Assembly (NCBI GenBank): GCA_013115125.1
Contig: JABANN010000112.1
Span: forward strand, 1 to 64,000
Length of the DNA: 64,000 bases
Direction of reading: 5' to 3'
Source of the DNA: Perkinsus olseni
Lineage: Eukaryota > Perkinsozoa > Perkinsida
Notes under the pieces: generated by a model
Database searches by the model: none
Told to the model about the DNA's origin: nothing
The model's input: only the letters and a program-made list of their open reading frames with translations
Program-made: the position numbers and the translations under genes
Shown: positions 33,678-47,000 of the stretch, one piece after another
Position numbering within the stretch: the stretch's first letter is position 1
How the letters are laid out: each line of letters starts with the position of its first letter

Positions 33678-36600
33678 ATGTCTGATCCGTCGCATGATAA
33701 GTCACCGTCCTCGTCATCATCGGCCCCAACACCGATTCCATTCAATCAGGCATCGAGTAAGCGAGGGGTATCGGGTTCGATTCTAGGGAAGAGCGTTTCT
33801 GTGCAATTAAGTCTTATGTTTCCTGCATTAGAGTCCTGCTAATGCAGGACTCTTAAGTAGCCTTAAAAAGTCACGAAACGGGAACTTTCCAAATCGATCA
33901 CGTGATCGATTCGTCAGGTTCTAGTCCGGTTTCAAGCCCTCGAGTAGAAGGAGGCAAGGAGACGAGCCCGAATAGGAGCGGCCGGATGCAGGGCTGGCGT
34001 CGAGTAATAATCGCACAGCTTGTTTCGTGTGCTCGTTATAGATATCTTTCATATCTGAGATTGGCAAGGGTGAATTATGAGACCGAGATTACGTTAGTAT
34101 TGATTTTATCGTGCGTGTATCAGAACCTAGAACACCCATGTATAAAATCACTCAATCACTTTCTCGCGATCCATGATGACCGTGTGTGGCTGTAGTGAGG
34201 GTTCCCTTGCGATATTAAGAGGACAGTTGGACGATGCTGATGGGAATACCTGTATCTTGCATGGGTCGAGCTTGGATTCCTTTCTTCTGGTGATGCTCTC
34301 TCTTCTCAGGGAACCCCGGCATTAACACGGACATTGACGCCGAAGTCTGTTATCGATTTTTGTCGAGAAGCTGCGCAGGAAGCGAATCTTCCAGGAATCT
34401 CGTCTGATGGTATCATATCGCCGGAGCTCAAACCAGTAAGTGGAATCCTGGAAGTCGACGATCATACATCAGGATAGTGAAGATAATAGCACAGTAACAA
34501 GAATAAGATAGTAATTCTTAGTATCATAATCAACATGCGCGTAGAGTACTTGGTATTTTGGGAAGCCGTGTCGTTGCACAGTACAACCCAATCTATTGAT
34601 GTTGCTGTTGTTGGCCGAATGGTTGGTTGTGAAGGCAGCTTTCGGCAGTAGCACACTCGCGTGGCTATTTTGAAGCCCGGGTTAAAACTGGGTCAGTTGG
34701 TTGCGGACTTCTCGTGTTCCTGCCAGGCCTTGCAAGAGTGGTTGGACAAGGCTAAGGTGGTCTCGTCGTTACAGAAACGTGAGTGATGCTTATCTTGCTA
34801 TCTTGCAATTCCTCAACGCTGTCTTGTTGTTCATATATCTCCAGGTACTGGCTTCAATTACGAGACGCTATATCGATTAGCGACTATATTCCATTCTCTG
34901 GCGCGCGGTAAAAAGCATTTGGATCCGATCGATTTTGAGAACGGCTACGCGCTGGTCAATTTTTTCCTCAATTATGATCAGTACGGAGGTGAGTCTACGT
35001 GGAGGAGGGGTGTTGGGATGATCTTGTGTTTCAGAAAAGCACTCGAATATCCCATTAGCTCGGGTGACGTATATGAGCGCTTTCCAGGCATTCGATATAG
35101 ACAGGTTAGTGAATCGATCACGTGATCGATTTGAAGTATCTTTAGCCTTCAGATCGGGCACGATCGACATTGAGGAGTTCATATTGGGAATTGCGTGGTT
35201 GGCTCGATCCCAGAGTAATTTGAACAGTCCTCACACCCCGACAGACGAACCACAACTTCCTCGAAGTCATCCAGTGAGAGATGGAAGGAGCATTAAATTG
35301 GCCTGGTAGTAGTGAGGAGGAATCACGGAATATTGTGAATTTTTGCCGGTGCGTGCGGAGATATCTTACGCGGATTCTTGGAGTTCTTCGGCAGAAAATC
35401 TGATTATGAATCATAACTTGTAATTCCTGCCGTTCATACTGGTTCGTTTGGTCGTAGCGCGCGCCCATGTAATCGATTATTCACGTAATAAGAGGATCTC
35501 ATGCTCGGTAGACTCAGTCTCAAAGCCGTTTAATGGTTTCCTGTTTTTAGGAGCTCCGCTCCACGGACAGTATTGGTAACTAAAAAATGGGGAAATGATG
35601 AGGCAACGGAAGCTTTGGTGGAGGTGGCTAGTTGGGTCAGAGACGAAAGGGGATTAACAGTCCTACTGGATCCTAACGATCCTGATGGTAGTAGAGGGAG
35701 GTCCCTGGTTCGAACCCCAGCTGCGGTATTATTTCCGAGCATTATGGTCGAAGCGTGCATTTCTGCGTAAGAGAATGACGCTGCAAAGTGGTATATTTTC
35801 AGTTGCAGCACAACGTGATCGGGGTCCGTTGTCGAGGTTTGGATGTTTGGGGTGCAAGAAAAGATGCGTTGAAGGGGATGGTGGGGAAGTAGGTTACCCT
35901 ACTCACCTGGTCATCAGATCGATGGCGGCAATCTTGGAATCTTACATTTCCTCAACGCAGGGTGTCCGTATGGTTATGGGAGATGGTAAGGAGGTTAGTC
36001 TAGCGGATCCTGATACATATGAGTGCGACCCCGTGATGGTGGACTTAGTCATCTGCCTCGGTGGTGACGGCACCGTCTTGAGAACGATTATGTGGCTCGA
36101 AAGTGAGTGATTGGGAGGCGAACACGACCACAGGGTTCTCCGAGTTGGTCTACTTTTCACTTTAAATTGATATCAATTTTTGATGCTCGGGAGTGCACCT
36201 CTCGACAAGGTGCGTCCAGTGTGAGGAATGTGGAATGGTCTTCTAGCGTCTCGATACCTCTCTTCTGCCGGATATTCGAGGATTCATCATCGTCAGAGGG
36301 ATCAACGATTACCCTACTTCGTACTCTCATAGCGGCACAGAGCTCCTCATAATCCCACGGCGGCACGTTGAGAAAATGCAAGATGTACCAAGATTGCAAG
36401 TCTGTGTCTTTATCTCAGCTGACAACTTGTATCGTCGTGGGAACATAGTGTCGTTGATGCCTCCTCCTGTGGTGGCGTTTGCCCTCGGAAGTCTGGGCTT
36501 CTTAACGCCCCATTCATTCGAGAAGTAAGCTCACCGACGATTCACTGTGGTCACCTTGTTATACAGACAGAAGTGTATGATGAATCCGTGGGGGCCACCT

Positions 36601-36843
36601 TGTGGTGTAGGTATCGAGAACTGCTGAACAAGGTATTCGATGCCCCAGTGGAGGACGTACTCAAGGCAAATGATGAGGAAAAGTCCAAGGTGGGTTGGGA
36701 AGTGCAGACAAAGTCCCCTACCGGGCCGGCCTTGCGCAGTGCAGGGAACGTCTGACTCAATTTTCTCCCAGTAGAGGCTTGTCTAGGATTCACCTTGGTA
36801 TAACGTGTTGTGTCGTTCGAGCTCGCTGATCACAGCTGCCAAG

Positions 36844-36911
<68 letters not shown>

Positions 36912-37285
36912 CTTAGGTATTCTGCACAATGCGTTCGAGGTTGAGGTGTGAAGTGCTGAGTAAAGTACGGAAGAGTTCAGACGACTCGCCATTGGATGCA
37001 TCAGACGCAGCAGGAGGCTCTGACGGGGTGGAGGAGGAAGTTATACTGCAACAACATGTTCTCAATGAGTGCGTCATTGCGAGGTAAGAAGCGCGCGCCC
37101 TGGTGATCGATCTATCATTGAGGCCTTCTCTTATCAGAGGTGCTAAGGCTGCCCTTCAACGGTTCGACTTTATCGTTGATGGTAAGTACGTGACTCAATT
37201 CCAAGGGGATGGGCTTATCATATGCACCCCTAGTGGGTCTAGTGCCTACAGCATGGCAGCTGGAGGCTCTCTGGTAAGTATTATT

Positions 37286-37317
<32 letters not shown>

Positions 37318-38379
37318 CCATGGTGGTGGTGGTGGTGGTGGCGGCAGCCTATTGGCCTTCCTGGGCCCCGGATCTTCGAGTCAATTGAGTATCTTGCGGT
37401 GTTTCCTCATTGTATTAGTCGTGATGATGACGACCTTCTGATCCTCCCTCCTCACGTCAGGTAGCACCGAATGTCCCATGTATCATGGTAACCCCGATAG
37501 CCCCCCATGGACTCAACCAGCGACCGTTAGTGCTGCCAGCTAGCGCCTCTATAGAAGTGAGTCCGATAACCTCCATCGCATAGCAACTGAGCTCAGCTCC
37601 TAGTGTCATTGGCGTTTGTGGCTGCTGACTCGAATTGAAGCTCGGAACTGTGGCAGACCGCAGGGAAGTTTTGGTTTTCTTGTCGAAACTTTTGTTCCCC
37701 CACCTGGTCTGCTGCGGTATTGCAATGCTTCCTGCTTCTTATTGTTGGTGTTCAGATTGTGATACCTCGCAATACCCGCAGTCTTCCCGTAGCCTGTTTT
37801 GATGGTGCCATCGAGATTGGGCTGGATCGGAGCCAACGAGTGCGGATTACTACCAGTAATGATAACGGATAAGCATGCATCTTGGCTTTACCTACCTGCT
37901 CAATAATTCCCTTTCGGCTCTGCTGGTGTACTGTGATGGTCGGCGCGGACTACAGTCACAACGACACAGCAATGAGGGGCTTTGATGATTGTGCTGCTGG
38001 TGTCGTCGGCCTCCTCTGGGAGTATCCTCAACTCTCTCTTAGCTAATCCCGTGGATCAGGGGCGTTAGTCATGTCATTTCCCTGCTAAGGTTTAGAATAC
38101 ACTGTGTCGAAGAGATCTCATCATCCACACGTCCTCCGGAATCGTCACTGGCTGAGTGACGTGCGGGGGTTCTGTGTGAAAGTTGACGTTTTCGATAGGG
38201 GAATTCCTTCATGCTTAACGCCCTACTGGGTGGACTCCTAGATCCTTCCCAGCGCAGGAGTATGGACCGTTGCTTGGGCAGGTATGTCACCGGTACCATT
38301 CGTATCGTATTCCCAGCATCTTGACGACTGGTTCCATAGTTTAACTAGCAAGCTTCACTGGGCTAAGCAGTTGCGGTAA
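33678..38379 (+). CDS. EF-hand/NAD kinase fusion, copy B, no leader
   Basis: Exon 1 (33678-33756) begins MSDPSHDKSPSSSSSAPTP, a polar start with no hydrophobic leader, and continues at 33918. An exon near 34310-34438 gives TLTPKSVIDFCREAAQEANL. Next come GTGFNYETLYRLATIFHSLA and a canonical EF-hand loop DIDRSGTIDIEE, split by an intron at the same codon as in copy A (35104/35153). The exon ending IKLAW at 35304 joins 35551 ([14 protein letters not shown]). The kinase part shows [98 protein letters not shown] and a last exon with DDWFHSLTSKLHWAKQLR, ending TAA 38379. Most likely cytosolic by lack of a leader (inference). It lies about 200 bases after copy A in the same orientation. Confidence 0.85.
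36844..36911 (+). repeat. GTTGCT hexanucleotide array in an NAD kinase B intron
   Basis: About eleven tandem GCTGTT units lie between the exon ending near 36750 and the exon encoding [12 protein letters not shown]. The array is intronic in the model. Confidence 0.85.
37287..37347 (+). repeat. GCT run followed by GGT run in an NAD kinase B intron
   Basis: Eight to nine GCT triplets are followed, after CCAT, by seven GGT triplets and GGCGGC. The tract begins about 15 bases after the donor that follows the GGSLV codons. Confidence 0.8.
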
Positions 38380-38411
38380 TCATCATCATTATTGCATCTT
38401 AAGCGTTTTAT

Positions 38412-39659
<1,248 letters not shown>

Positions 39660-40091
39660 ATGTTGGCGGCCCTCTTCGCACTCTTCGTGGTGGCTCCCTC
39701 GTCGCTACCATCAGTTGGGCGTCCATATGAAGGACAGTATTTCAACATTATCACAGATCCACCGGACTGCATTCAAGTTGACTTCGTCCCCGGTCCTACG
39801 TGCGAAATATACCTTCTCGGTGAGTGTGGCAAAAGCTCCATCACTTCCAAGGGCATGTATGTGGTTGAGAGCGGTGCCTCCACGTACAATGTCACCCAGG
39901 ATAGCGAGAAGGATCATGATGACTTCATATCGGACATCCAGAAGGGTTGCCCCAGCCTTGGTCTACTTAAAGATGATCTCAATACGTATCAGACTGACGA
40001 CAACATAGAGACTATGATAGTTCAGTTCCAAGGCAAGGCAGCTAATATGTCCCAAGGTAAATGCCCACCGCCGAACACGGCCCATATCTGA
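39660..40091 (+). CDS. Secreted protein, unknown function
   Basis: ATG 39660 starts a clear signal peptide, MLAALFALFVVAPSSLPSVG, so this start is preferred over upstream codons of the longer frame. The 143-residue product then has a mature part with five or six Cys (for example PPDCIQVDF, PGPTCEIYLLGECG, KGCPSLG, GKCPPP), likely disulfide-bonded, and an acidic middle. No family is recognised. Single exon. A 14-base hairpin lies about 120 bases after the stop. Confidence 0.6.
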   Translation: MLAALFALFVVAPSSLPSVGRPYEGQYFNIITDPPDCIQVDFVPGPTCEIYLLGECGKSSITSKGMYVVESGASTYNVTQDSEKDHDDFISDIQKGCPSLGLLKDDLNTYQTDDNIETMIVQFQGKAANMSQGKCPPPNTAHI

Positions 40092-40209
40092 TCATTTTTG
40101 GTGAGTTCTGGTATCACACCTTTGCTGTCTATCAAGTTCTGTGAGTCTCATGACCAGCTTATCTCTATTTCCAGCAGCAAAGTTATACCATCACAGTAGT
40201 ACTATTTTT

Positions 40210-40266
40210 ACTTTCTTTTCTGACTCAGAAAAGAAAGTGCTCAGAAATCAGATCTGAAATTCTGAG
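40210..40266. repeat. Two adjacent hairpins downstream of a secreted-protein gene
   Basis: The first is a perfect 14-base inverted repeat (ACTTTCTTTTCTGA / TCAGAAAAGAAAGT) with a one-base centre at 40224. The second (40240-40266) pairs CTCAGAA with TTCTGAG around TCAGATCTGA. They could be a 3'-end RNA structure or footprints of small elements. Confidence 0.6.
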
Positions 40267-41297
40267 TCCACTTGAGCCTTTATTCGACTCATTACTTCCA
40301 AAGAATGTCAGCGATATTGGAGAACGTCAAGATACGTGTGTGACTCGGCGGCGGCTGACTATCCTGTTTCCAAGAGTGGAATCGTCGCGTTCGGGGTCGA
40401 CGGTTCTCCTTCTGGCCTCCCGCTCTCACGAACATCTGTATCATGCTGTAGAGTCTATAGTGTCTCTGAATCTCCTCTCGGTAACTCTCTGATTATCACA
40501 CATTACCGATGCTGCTACAGCTACTATAATTACAGTGCAACAGGCCGTGAGTGAGGGGCTGAGCATGATGACTGAGTATCTTCGGCTCTTCACCCTAGTT
40601 GTACTCCTCCTCCTGCTCCACGTCTGGTGTGGCAGGGATCCGTAGAACCTACTGTCTGTTTAGATAGAGCTGCTCCACAAGTAGTTGCATGCACAAACGA
40701 CCGGGTCCGACGGCCTGAGAACTCCTCCATACGCAAAGCGATAATTGAGCTTCCCAGCTACAGGCCTTGGAATTACACCCGCCAATCCAGCTGCCACTGT
40801 AGCGCAGAGAACTCCCATGACGTGTTCATGCCGGCCCGTCTCTAGAGTTTGTTTGTCTTCGTCGCTGCGAACTGCCTAGAACAGTCTAGAGTTAGCGGTA
40901 TCGTTTGAGAAGTGTTTGTAATAGCTCCGGGGCTCAATAGGCCGTAGTCATTGAGCCGTCATGATGTAGTCGATCGACCTCATAATAATAATAATAATAA
41001 CAATAACAATGGTCATTCCTATGGTTGCGTCTCCTCATTCTTTAACTCTCTCGCCCTTCCCGTCATCCCATTTGTCTGTAAGGAAATAACCGAAATCATT
41101 GAGTGACTACGACATACCCCTGTGGACAGTTATCGTCGATGAGTATGTGAAGCTTCCCTGTCATACATCTCTCTGTGAGTTGTGATCGCTGAGTGCTTCC
41201 ATATCATCCAAGGGAACTGAGTTCATACTTCAAGGATAGGCGAAGCTACTGTACTACCAACGATACTTAAGCGAAACATCTCAGAATTTGTATAACA
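40267..41297. other. Mostly non-coding stretch with AAT repeat
   Basis: A short signal-peptide-like open frame (ATG about 40567, TEYLRLFTLVVLLLLLHVWC) ends after 26 codons and may be the first exon of a small secreted protein, but no clear continuation is seen. An AAT triplet run lies at about 40983-41008. Otherwise nothing is apparent. Confidence 0.35.
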
Positions 41298-43926
41298 ATG
41301 GTGGTCGGCTGTTTAAAGATCCCCTCGAGATCCTTTGGTGTCGCGAGGGCTACTACCACACCTCTGACTGCCGCATCGCAACGACTGAAGATACGCTTAT
41401 CGTCGGCGGCGGAGTCCAAAGGGCAGACGACCTCGTCGGAGAAGACGACCGATGCCGTGCGAAAAGCAGGGAAGAAGCAACGGCGGCAGCCGCGACCGGT
41501 GGTGGATAATATTAATATTGAAGATTGCAAGGCGAAGGCGGCCGAGGTGAGTGGCTCGTGGAGGGCCTCCTGCTGTTATTCATACTTCATCACTACGCCG
41601 CCGCCGCTGTGATGTGCATGCATTGAGAGACTCAGTAGTTATCTGCGTGTATCCTTCCGCAGGCTCTCGGGGTGGGTAGGCTGGAGGACGCTGTCCTCTA
41701 CAGAGATGCTGATTATATAGCAGTAAATAAGCCATGGGGTCTATCCGTCACGGAAGGTCCTAAAGTTAAAGACAGGTGGGTTTCCTCTCCGGCAGCCCTC
41801 CCCGCCTGGAAATATCCTCTTTCAGCCTCCAACGGCACCTCCGAGCCTTGGCCTCTTCATCTAGTTCTGAAGTACCGATACTCATTCATCGATCGGATAC
41901 CGCGACTGCCGGAGTACAGCTGTTGGCTCGTCATAAGGCAGCGGCTACGATGGCCAGGGATCGTATCGGCGCAAGGTGATGACTCATCACTGATGAGCAG
42001 CAACAGCATGACGTGTCGCGAGTGCGGACAAGTGACGGCTATCCTTCAGTGAAAGTGCAGTATCCGTATGATTCTCCTCCATAGGGCGGCACATAACAAG
42101 AATGTCTCGACCATCGTTGTGAGCCGATCCACCTCTCAGGTCCTTCTGGAATCGTACCTACTGGGCTCTTGTATGGGGCAAGGTTCAGCTGGGCCCGAGA
42201 CAGTTCAGTGGAACGATCAATATACCCCTCATCCACCGGTACCCCATCCACTGCATGTTTCTTCTTCCCACCATCGACTCACTTGATCTAGACACCTGTC
42301 TCTGTTTATTGTCATTCCTCAGAGGTCATCACGTTGTGCCCGCTTCCTTCCACACGGCCGAACTCTCCGCGATAACCAAGTGGGAGATCCTCAAATACTC
42401 CTCGTTTGCCGGTGGGATAACATTGCTCAAGTTAGAACCGTAGGATATTCGAGGTCGCGGGTTCAATGCCTGGTCAAGGCTTTCTGGTAGATATACCGGC
42501 CGACGAGACCAGCTACAGGCTCACTGTGCTTTCGGACTCAGAACGCCTGTAGTGGGCGACGACATGTGAGCCCTCCGCCCGCTGTTACTGTCCTCTTCTG
42601 CTGACCGCGCCGAATTCAAGTTACTCCAAGCAAGCGATACGGTGGAACGATGCCACTCCTGAGAAGCACATGTTACAGCGGAAGGAAATGTTCGGAGAAG
42701 ATCTGATCTGCAAACGCATGGTGAGTGGATTCCATAGAATAGAACAGTAGGAGTCAGCTAATAGGATGTATCAACCAGAGAGTCGGAGGCTGAACGATCA
42801 GTCCAGCCCGACTCTAACTTGGCAATCTCATTCGTGCAGTAGTGAATAGAATAACTACGCCATGCAAAGGATCGAGTTTTGAGCTCAGGTATGTTCTCGA
42901 CAGATCTCCATGCATTCCTTTGGAGGAGATCAGATCGACATTATAGCGCCCGTACCACCACACATGCGGCAAATGTTCGATAAGCTTGGCTGGTAAGTGG
43001 ACACACGAAACGAGTAGATGAGACGAGATCAGCTCGCGTAGACATATCGAATATTCCTCACTGTGATGTCTCTGATATAGCAGATGCTGAGCAGTGTTCC
43101 ATGGGCTCCTCTTGAATATCATGAGCGCTCCAAAGATTGAATTTAACGTGCACAAGACGATCCAGTGAGCGCTATTGAAACTGAGGAGAGTCATGAGTGG
43201 AACCAAATGTCAAAAGGGCGCAGAATCGTCGTTAGCTGCAGACCGCCGGCCACAATATCTTCGATTGGCCTCATTGATCGTCACATCCGCGGAGATGTTC
43301 CGAATGTTAGGGCCAGAGTAGTGGCTACAGGTACATTGAGGATGACCAGTCGACACACTCAGATGGGCTTTGGGATGCCATAGAGCTACCCGAAGAGGGA
43401 CGAGGAGAAGTGACGCCAGTCGATCGAAGGTGGGTTCATGTTCGCGTTATCGTCTCGAGTGTGTCTCACTCAGCCCTACTTACGAGCCCTATCAGGCTGG
43501 GGACCCCTTATTGATATCATCAACTGCTTTGAATGACCGAGTGCCCGAGGAAGAGGTTGCGGAGAAGAGCGAGCTCAACTTCGTACGGCGGTATAAGAAG
43601 AGAGTTTCTGACCAACAGACGGCCATGATGAAGGCTCGAGTAAGTGACGAGAACTACGATGGTGGTGACTGTTGGTGACATGTGTTTCTGGTGAAAGTTT
43701 CTCGTGTTATCTTGTTGGGTTGTCCAGTAGTGGAAGCTCATATCGAAATTCGTTCAAGGAGCACCGTCGTGGCAACGAATGGGGCGAGGTATGAACGCTC
43801 TTCAGGAATACGAATCAGGCTGCTCGTATCACCACATCGTCGAGTGAAGTTGCTAGCGGACGGATGGTCCCGAGATCAAAGCGCTGTAATTTCATGTCCT
43901 CAAACTCGCACCTTCACTGCCGTTGA
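41298..43926 (+). CDS. RluA-family RNA pseudouridine synthase, probably mitochondrial
   Basis: ATG 41298 opens an Arg/Ser/Thr-rich leader (KIPSRSFGVARATTT, then RLKIRLSSAAESKG) typical of a mitochondrial presequence. After a GTGAGT donor at about 41548 the enzyme begins: VLYRDADYIAVNKPWGLSVT (41663-41775), then HRSDTATAGVQLLARHKAAA, whose HRxD holds the catalytic Asp. Further exons give ITKWEILKYSSFAGGITLLK (about 42375-42440), GRRDQLQAHCAFGLRTPVVG (about 42500-42560, matching TGRxHQxRxHxxxxxxPIxGD) and GDQIDIIAPVPPHMRQMFDK (about 42925-42990). Tail exons with PTYEPYQAGDPLLISS and LNFVRRYKKRVSDQQ reach a stop near 43926; that end is less sure. The family isomerises uridine in rRNA, tRNA or mRNA. 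Confidence 0.75.
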
Positions 43927-44005
43927 TTCCTTCTTATTCTGCAAGACGAGTTCAATTGACTTGATCTCGAACACAACATGGGAAAAAAGAAATCATTCTC
44001 TTCCA

Positions 44006-47000
44006 TCAGAGAGCATCGATCGAGCGGTATAAGTGAAGCCGAGATCTCCTCCATTCGCTAGTTGTGATCGTCGAAGATCCCTCGTAGACTGTCGAGACTG
44101 GAGAGCCTCCTGAAACGAAAAGGGAGGTCCCTCCGTGATGCATCGCGCTTTCTCTTACTTGCCGCAGCCGTTCTCTTTCCCTCTTCACAGCCCCGGGCGT
44201 CTCTTGAACGAAGGCGTCCAACGCCACTCTGATGATGTTGCACCACATGACCGCATCCGAGCGGTTCTTCTCAAAATCGAGCACAAAAGTCTCCGCCGTT
44301 TGGACGGGTATAACGCCACGGATGTGATGAATGTAGAGGAAGAACTGATCGCGGACTGACCAGCAAGTGGCGATGATCCGTCGTGTCTATCTGGACCAAC
44401 CTTACCTTCGACCAGCGCGATATTCTTCAACTCAATCGTTCGCTCATCGAGTGGCTTGTTGCCGGTTTTATGGAGACTCTCCCAGTGTAGTTTACCAGCA
44501 GGCAACTCTACAGTGAGCCACCCCTACACAAATATCAGAGCTGCTTCTTCGAGAGATGAGCTGAGGCCCTAGTAAAAACCTAGCCTAGATGGTTAACGCT
44601 TGTTACAGAACGATTCTTCATAGTCTCATGCGGACCGAAAGTGGCGTGACAACAACTTCGGAATGGTAGGGAGAGAGAGCTAGATTCCCGAACAGCACTA
44701 GGACGTCAGGCCACCGGGCGCTTACATTTGACGAGGCGCCACCATCTTGAGACGCCGTAGTGGATAGGGAAGAGATGAAACTCGCGATCTGAAAAAAGCG
44801 GAGCGAAGCTATCATTGAGGACTGACCACATAAGAGATCCCTTCCCCTACCCCCTTCTTGTTCGAGGATCCTGTTTCGACATCCTGCCGGAGCATACAAG
44901 CTACGCCTTCTTCGCATTGCTGGCCGTAATCAACACTAAAATACAACCACCCCGGTTCGATCCCACCACCTCACTCTCGCGAAAAACACCCTTCCACCCC
45001 AAGAGCTAGCCGAGCCAGTAAAGAGGAAGTTCCTGAGGCCAGAGTGGACGAGTGGCTTACAAAAATTTCATCTCTGGTTCGGACATCTGGGAGCATTCTG
45101 GACAAGTTGTGGAGGAGCACAGAGCAAAGTATAGGAAGCTGCTGCACGAGCCAAAGCAGCGAGGACAGAACCTGCGATAAATGAGGATACAGCCGACCTC
45201 ACACGAACAACTGCTGGCTGAAATCGCTCAGAAAATGGTCGTGATTCGACGCAGTATGAGAAAAGGTATCTGGCATGAGCACATAACGCTACTTTCCGAT
45301 ATCGTTGGCGATGAAAAGCACAGCCTAGCTTGACCGCGCGCCACGAAATAGCACTCGAAAGAAACATCCCGCGGGGTTTTCTCACTTTTTCTTGCAGCAC
45401 TTGCATGCCAACGGCGGTCGTAGCCGCGCTATGGACAATATCTCCCCGCACTTGGCGCAATGATCCGGATCTGTAATCGAAAACGCTGCTTAGGTCGATG
45501 CTGGCCAGTTGCAAACAGTAAGATACCCCCACCCCGCGACCTCTTTTATCAACAAATCGAGTCCCTTCGCAGGACTCCGCGGTTTTTTCGTCTGTGGTCA
45601 TTCGCTGATAGTTGATAACAATAAAACCTGACCTCACTAGAGTTGAAATGAGAGCACGCAAACCCAGACCAAGCACGAGTATAAGATAGAAAATTCCACG
45701 AAAGCAGCGATAATGAGCACCATTATAGTGTCCAACGACCTGAATAGGTTAATGAGGATTGGAGAAGAAAGCACAGAGATAACGGATTCAATGCTGAACA
45801 CTGAAGATGGATTGGCAGAGCTCCTCCACGCAACGCTGGCTGTTGTCTTTATTGATAACAATAAATATGCTGATGCAACATGACCTGCAGTATAATCCAA
45901 ATAAAGCAAAAAAGATGATTATAATCACTATAGGGGCGCAGTCATCGACCTCCTACTCGAGATCACGGCAGCTTCATTTCCAATCAGCGTTTTGATTTCA
46001 CTTGCGAGTCGTCGACTGATCGGGTGTGGCAATTCAACGGGTTCATGTCCGGAGACGAAAGCCACGGTGGGCATGCGCGGACGAACTCTGGAAGAATCTT
46101 TTCGGGCGAGCGGCCATATCTTTAGTCGCTTAGGCCTGAGGCCGCAGCATCCTCCCCCTATGGAACGACGTTTATGCGATCTTCGCAGTGATAGGGAGGG
46201 CAAAGAATCGTCACCGCGCCACGAAATTATTTCTTGCTCGCTCCCTGCCTCCTCTATGGCGCTCTTGTTTTTGATGTAGTAGTCGGAGGTTAGACATTGA
46301 GTTGTGCTAATTCTGTTCTCTGGATCTTTCACGAGCATTCGCTCAACAAGATCGGCAAGGTCCAAGTCGTAGCGGCGCATAGCGGCAACGTGGAAGGCCA
46401 GTGGCTTCGAGAAATCACTCAGCCACTGGAAGTATTCGAATCCTCGATTACTGCTCCCAACGAGAGAAGCCAGTACTTTGGCGGTTGGACATTCACCTAA
46501 CCAAAAAGATACGCGTGGAGGAATAGCAAGTCGAGCAAGATTGAGCGAGATGATCGAAAAATCGAGCGATCCTACCACTGAAAATCTCGCAAATGGTGAT
46601 ACCAAGGCTCCAGACGTCCATCTTCCTCGACACGACAACAGCAGCATCTCCAACGCCTACTCCGCCACCACCGACTCGCCCCCGACTTGTCCGCGATTTA
46701 AGATCCACAACCGCTCTCGCCAATTCCGGCGAACAGTATCTACACAAGTCAATGGAGGCTCGACGCGCACGGCTACTGCTATCGTGAGAGAACGTCCTCG
46801 GGAAGGTGGCACTTTACAGAAGTTCGCCTCGAGGCTGTGCATTGAGTGTTGATCATCACTTGGCGCGAAATGGCGTCGACGGACATGCGAGCTTCCCTCA
46901 CTGGCACGAATCTCCCAACTCAGACAATCTCACTCAACTTGCTGCACAATCAACAGGCGCTAGTAACGATAAAAAGGATACTCCAAACGTCGCCAATTCC

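Noticed and set aside
46149-46290. CRISPR-like array from the recurring ATTTCGTGGCG motif
   Set aside because: Copies are irregularly spaced over several kilobases and tied to intron ends; there is no spacer regularity and the DNA is eukaryotic.
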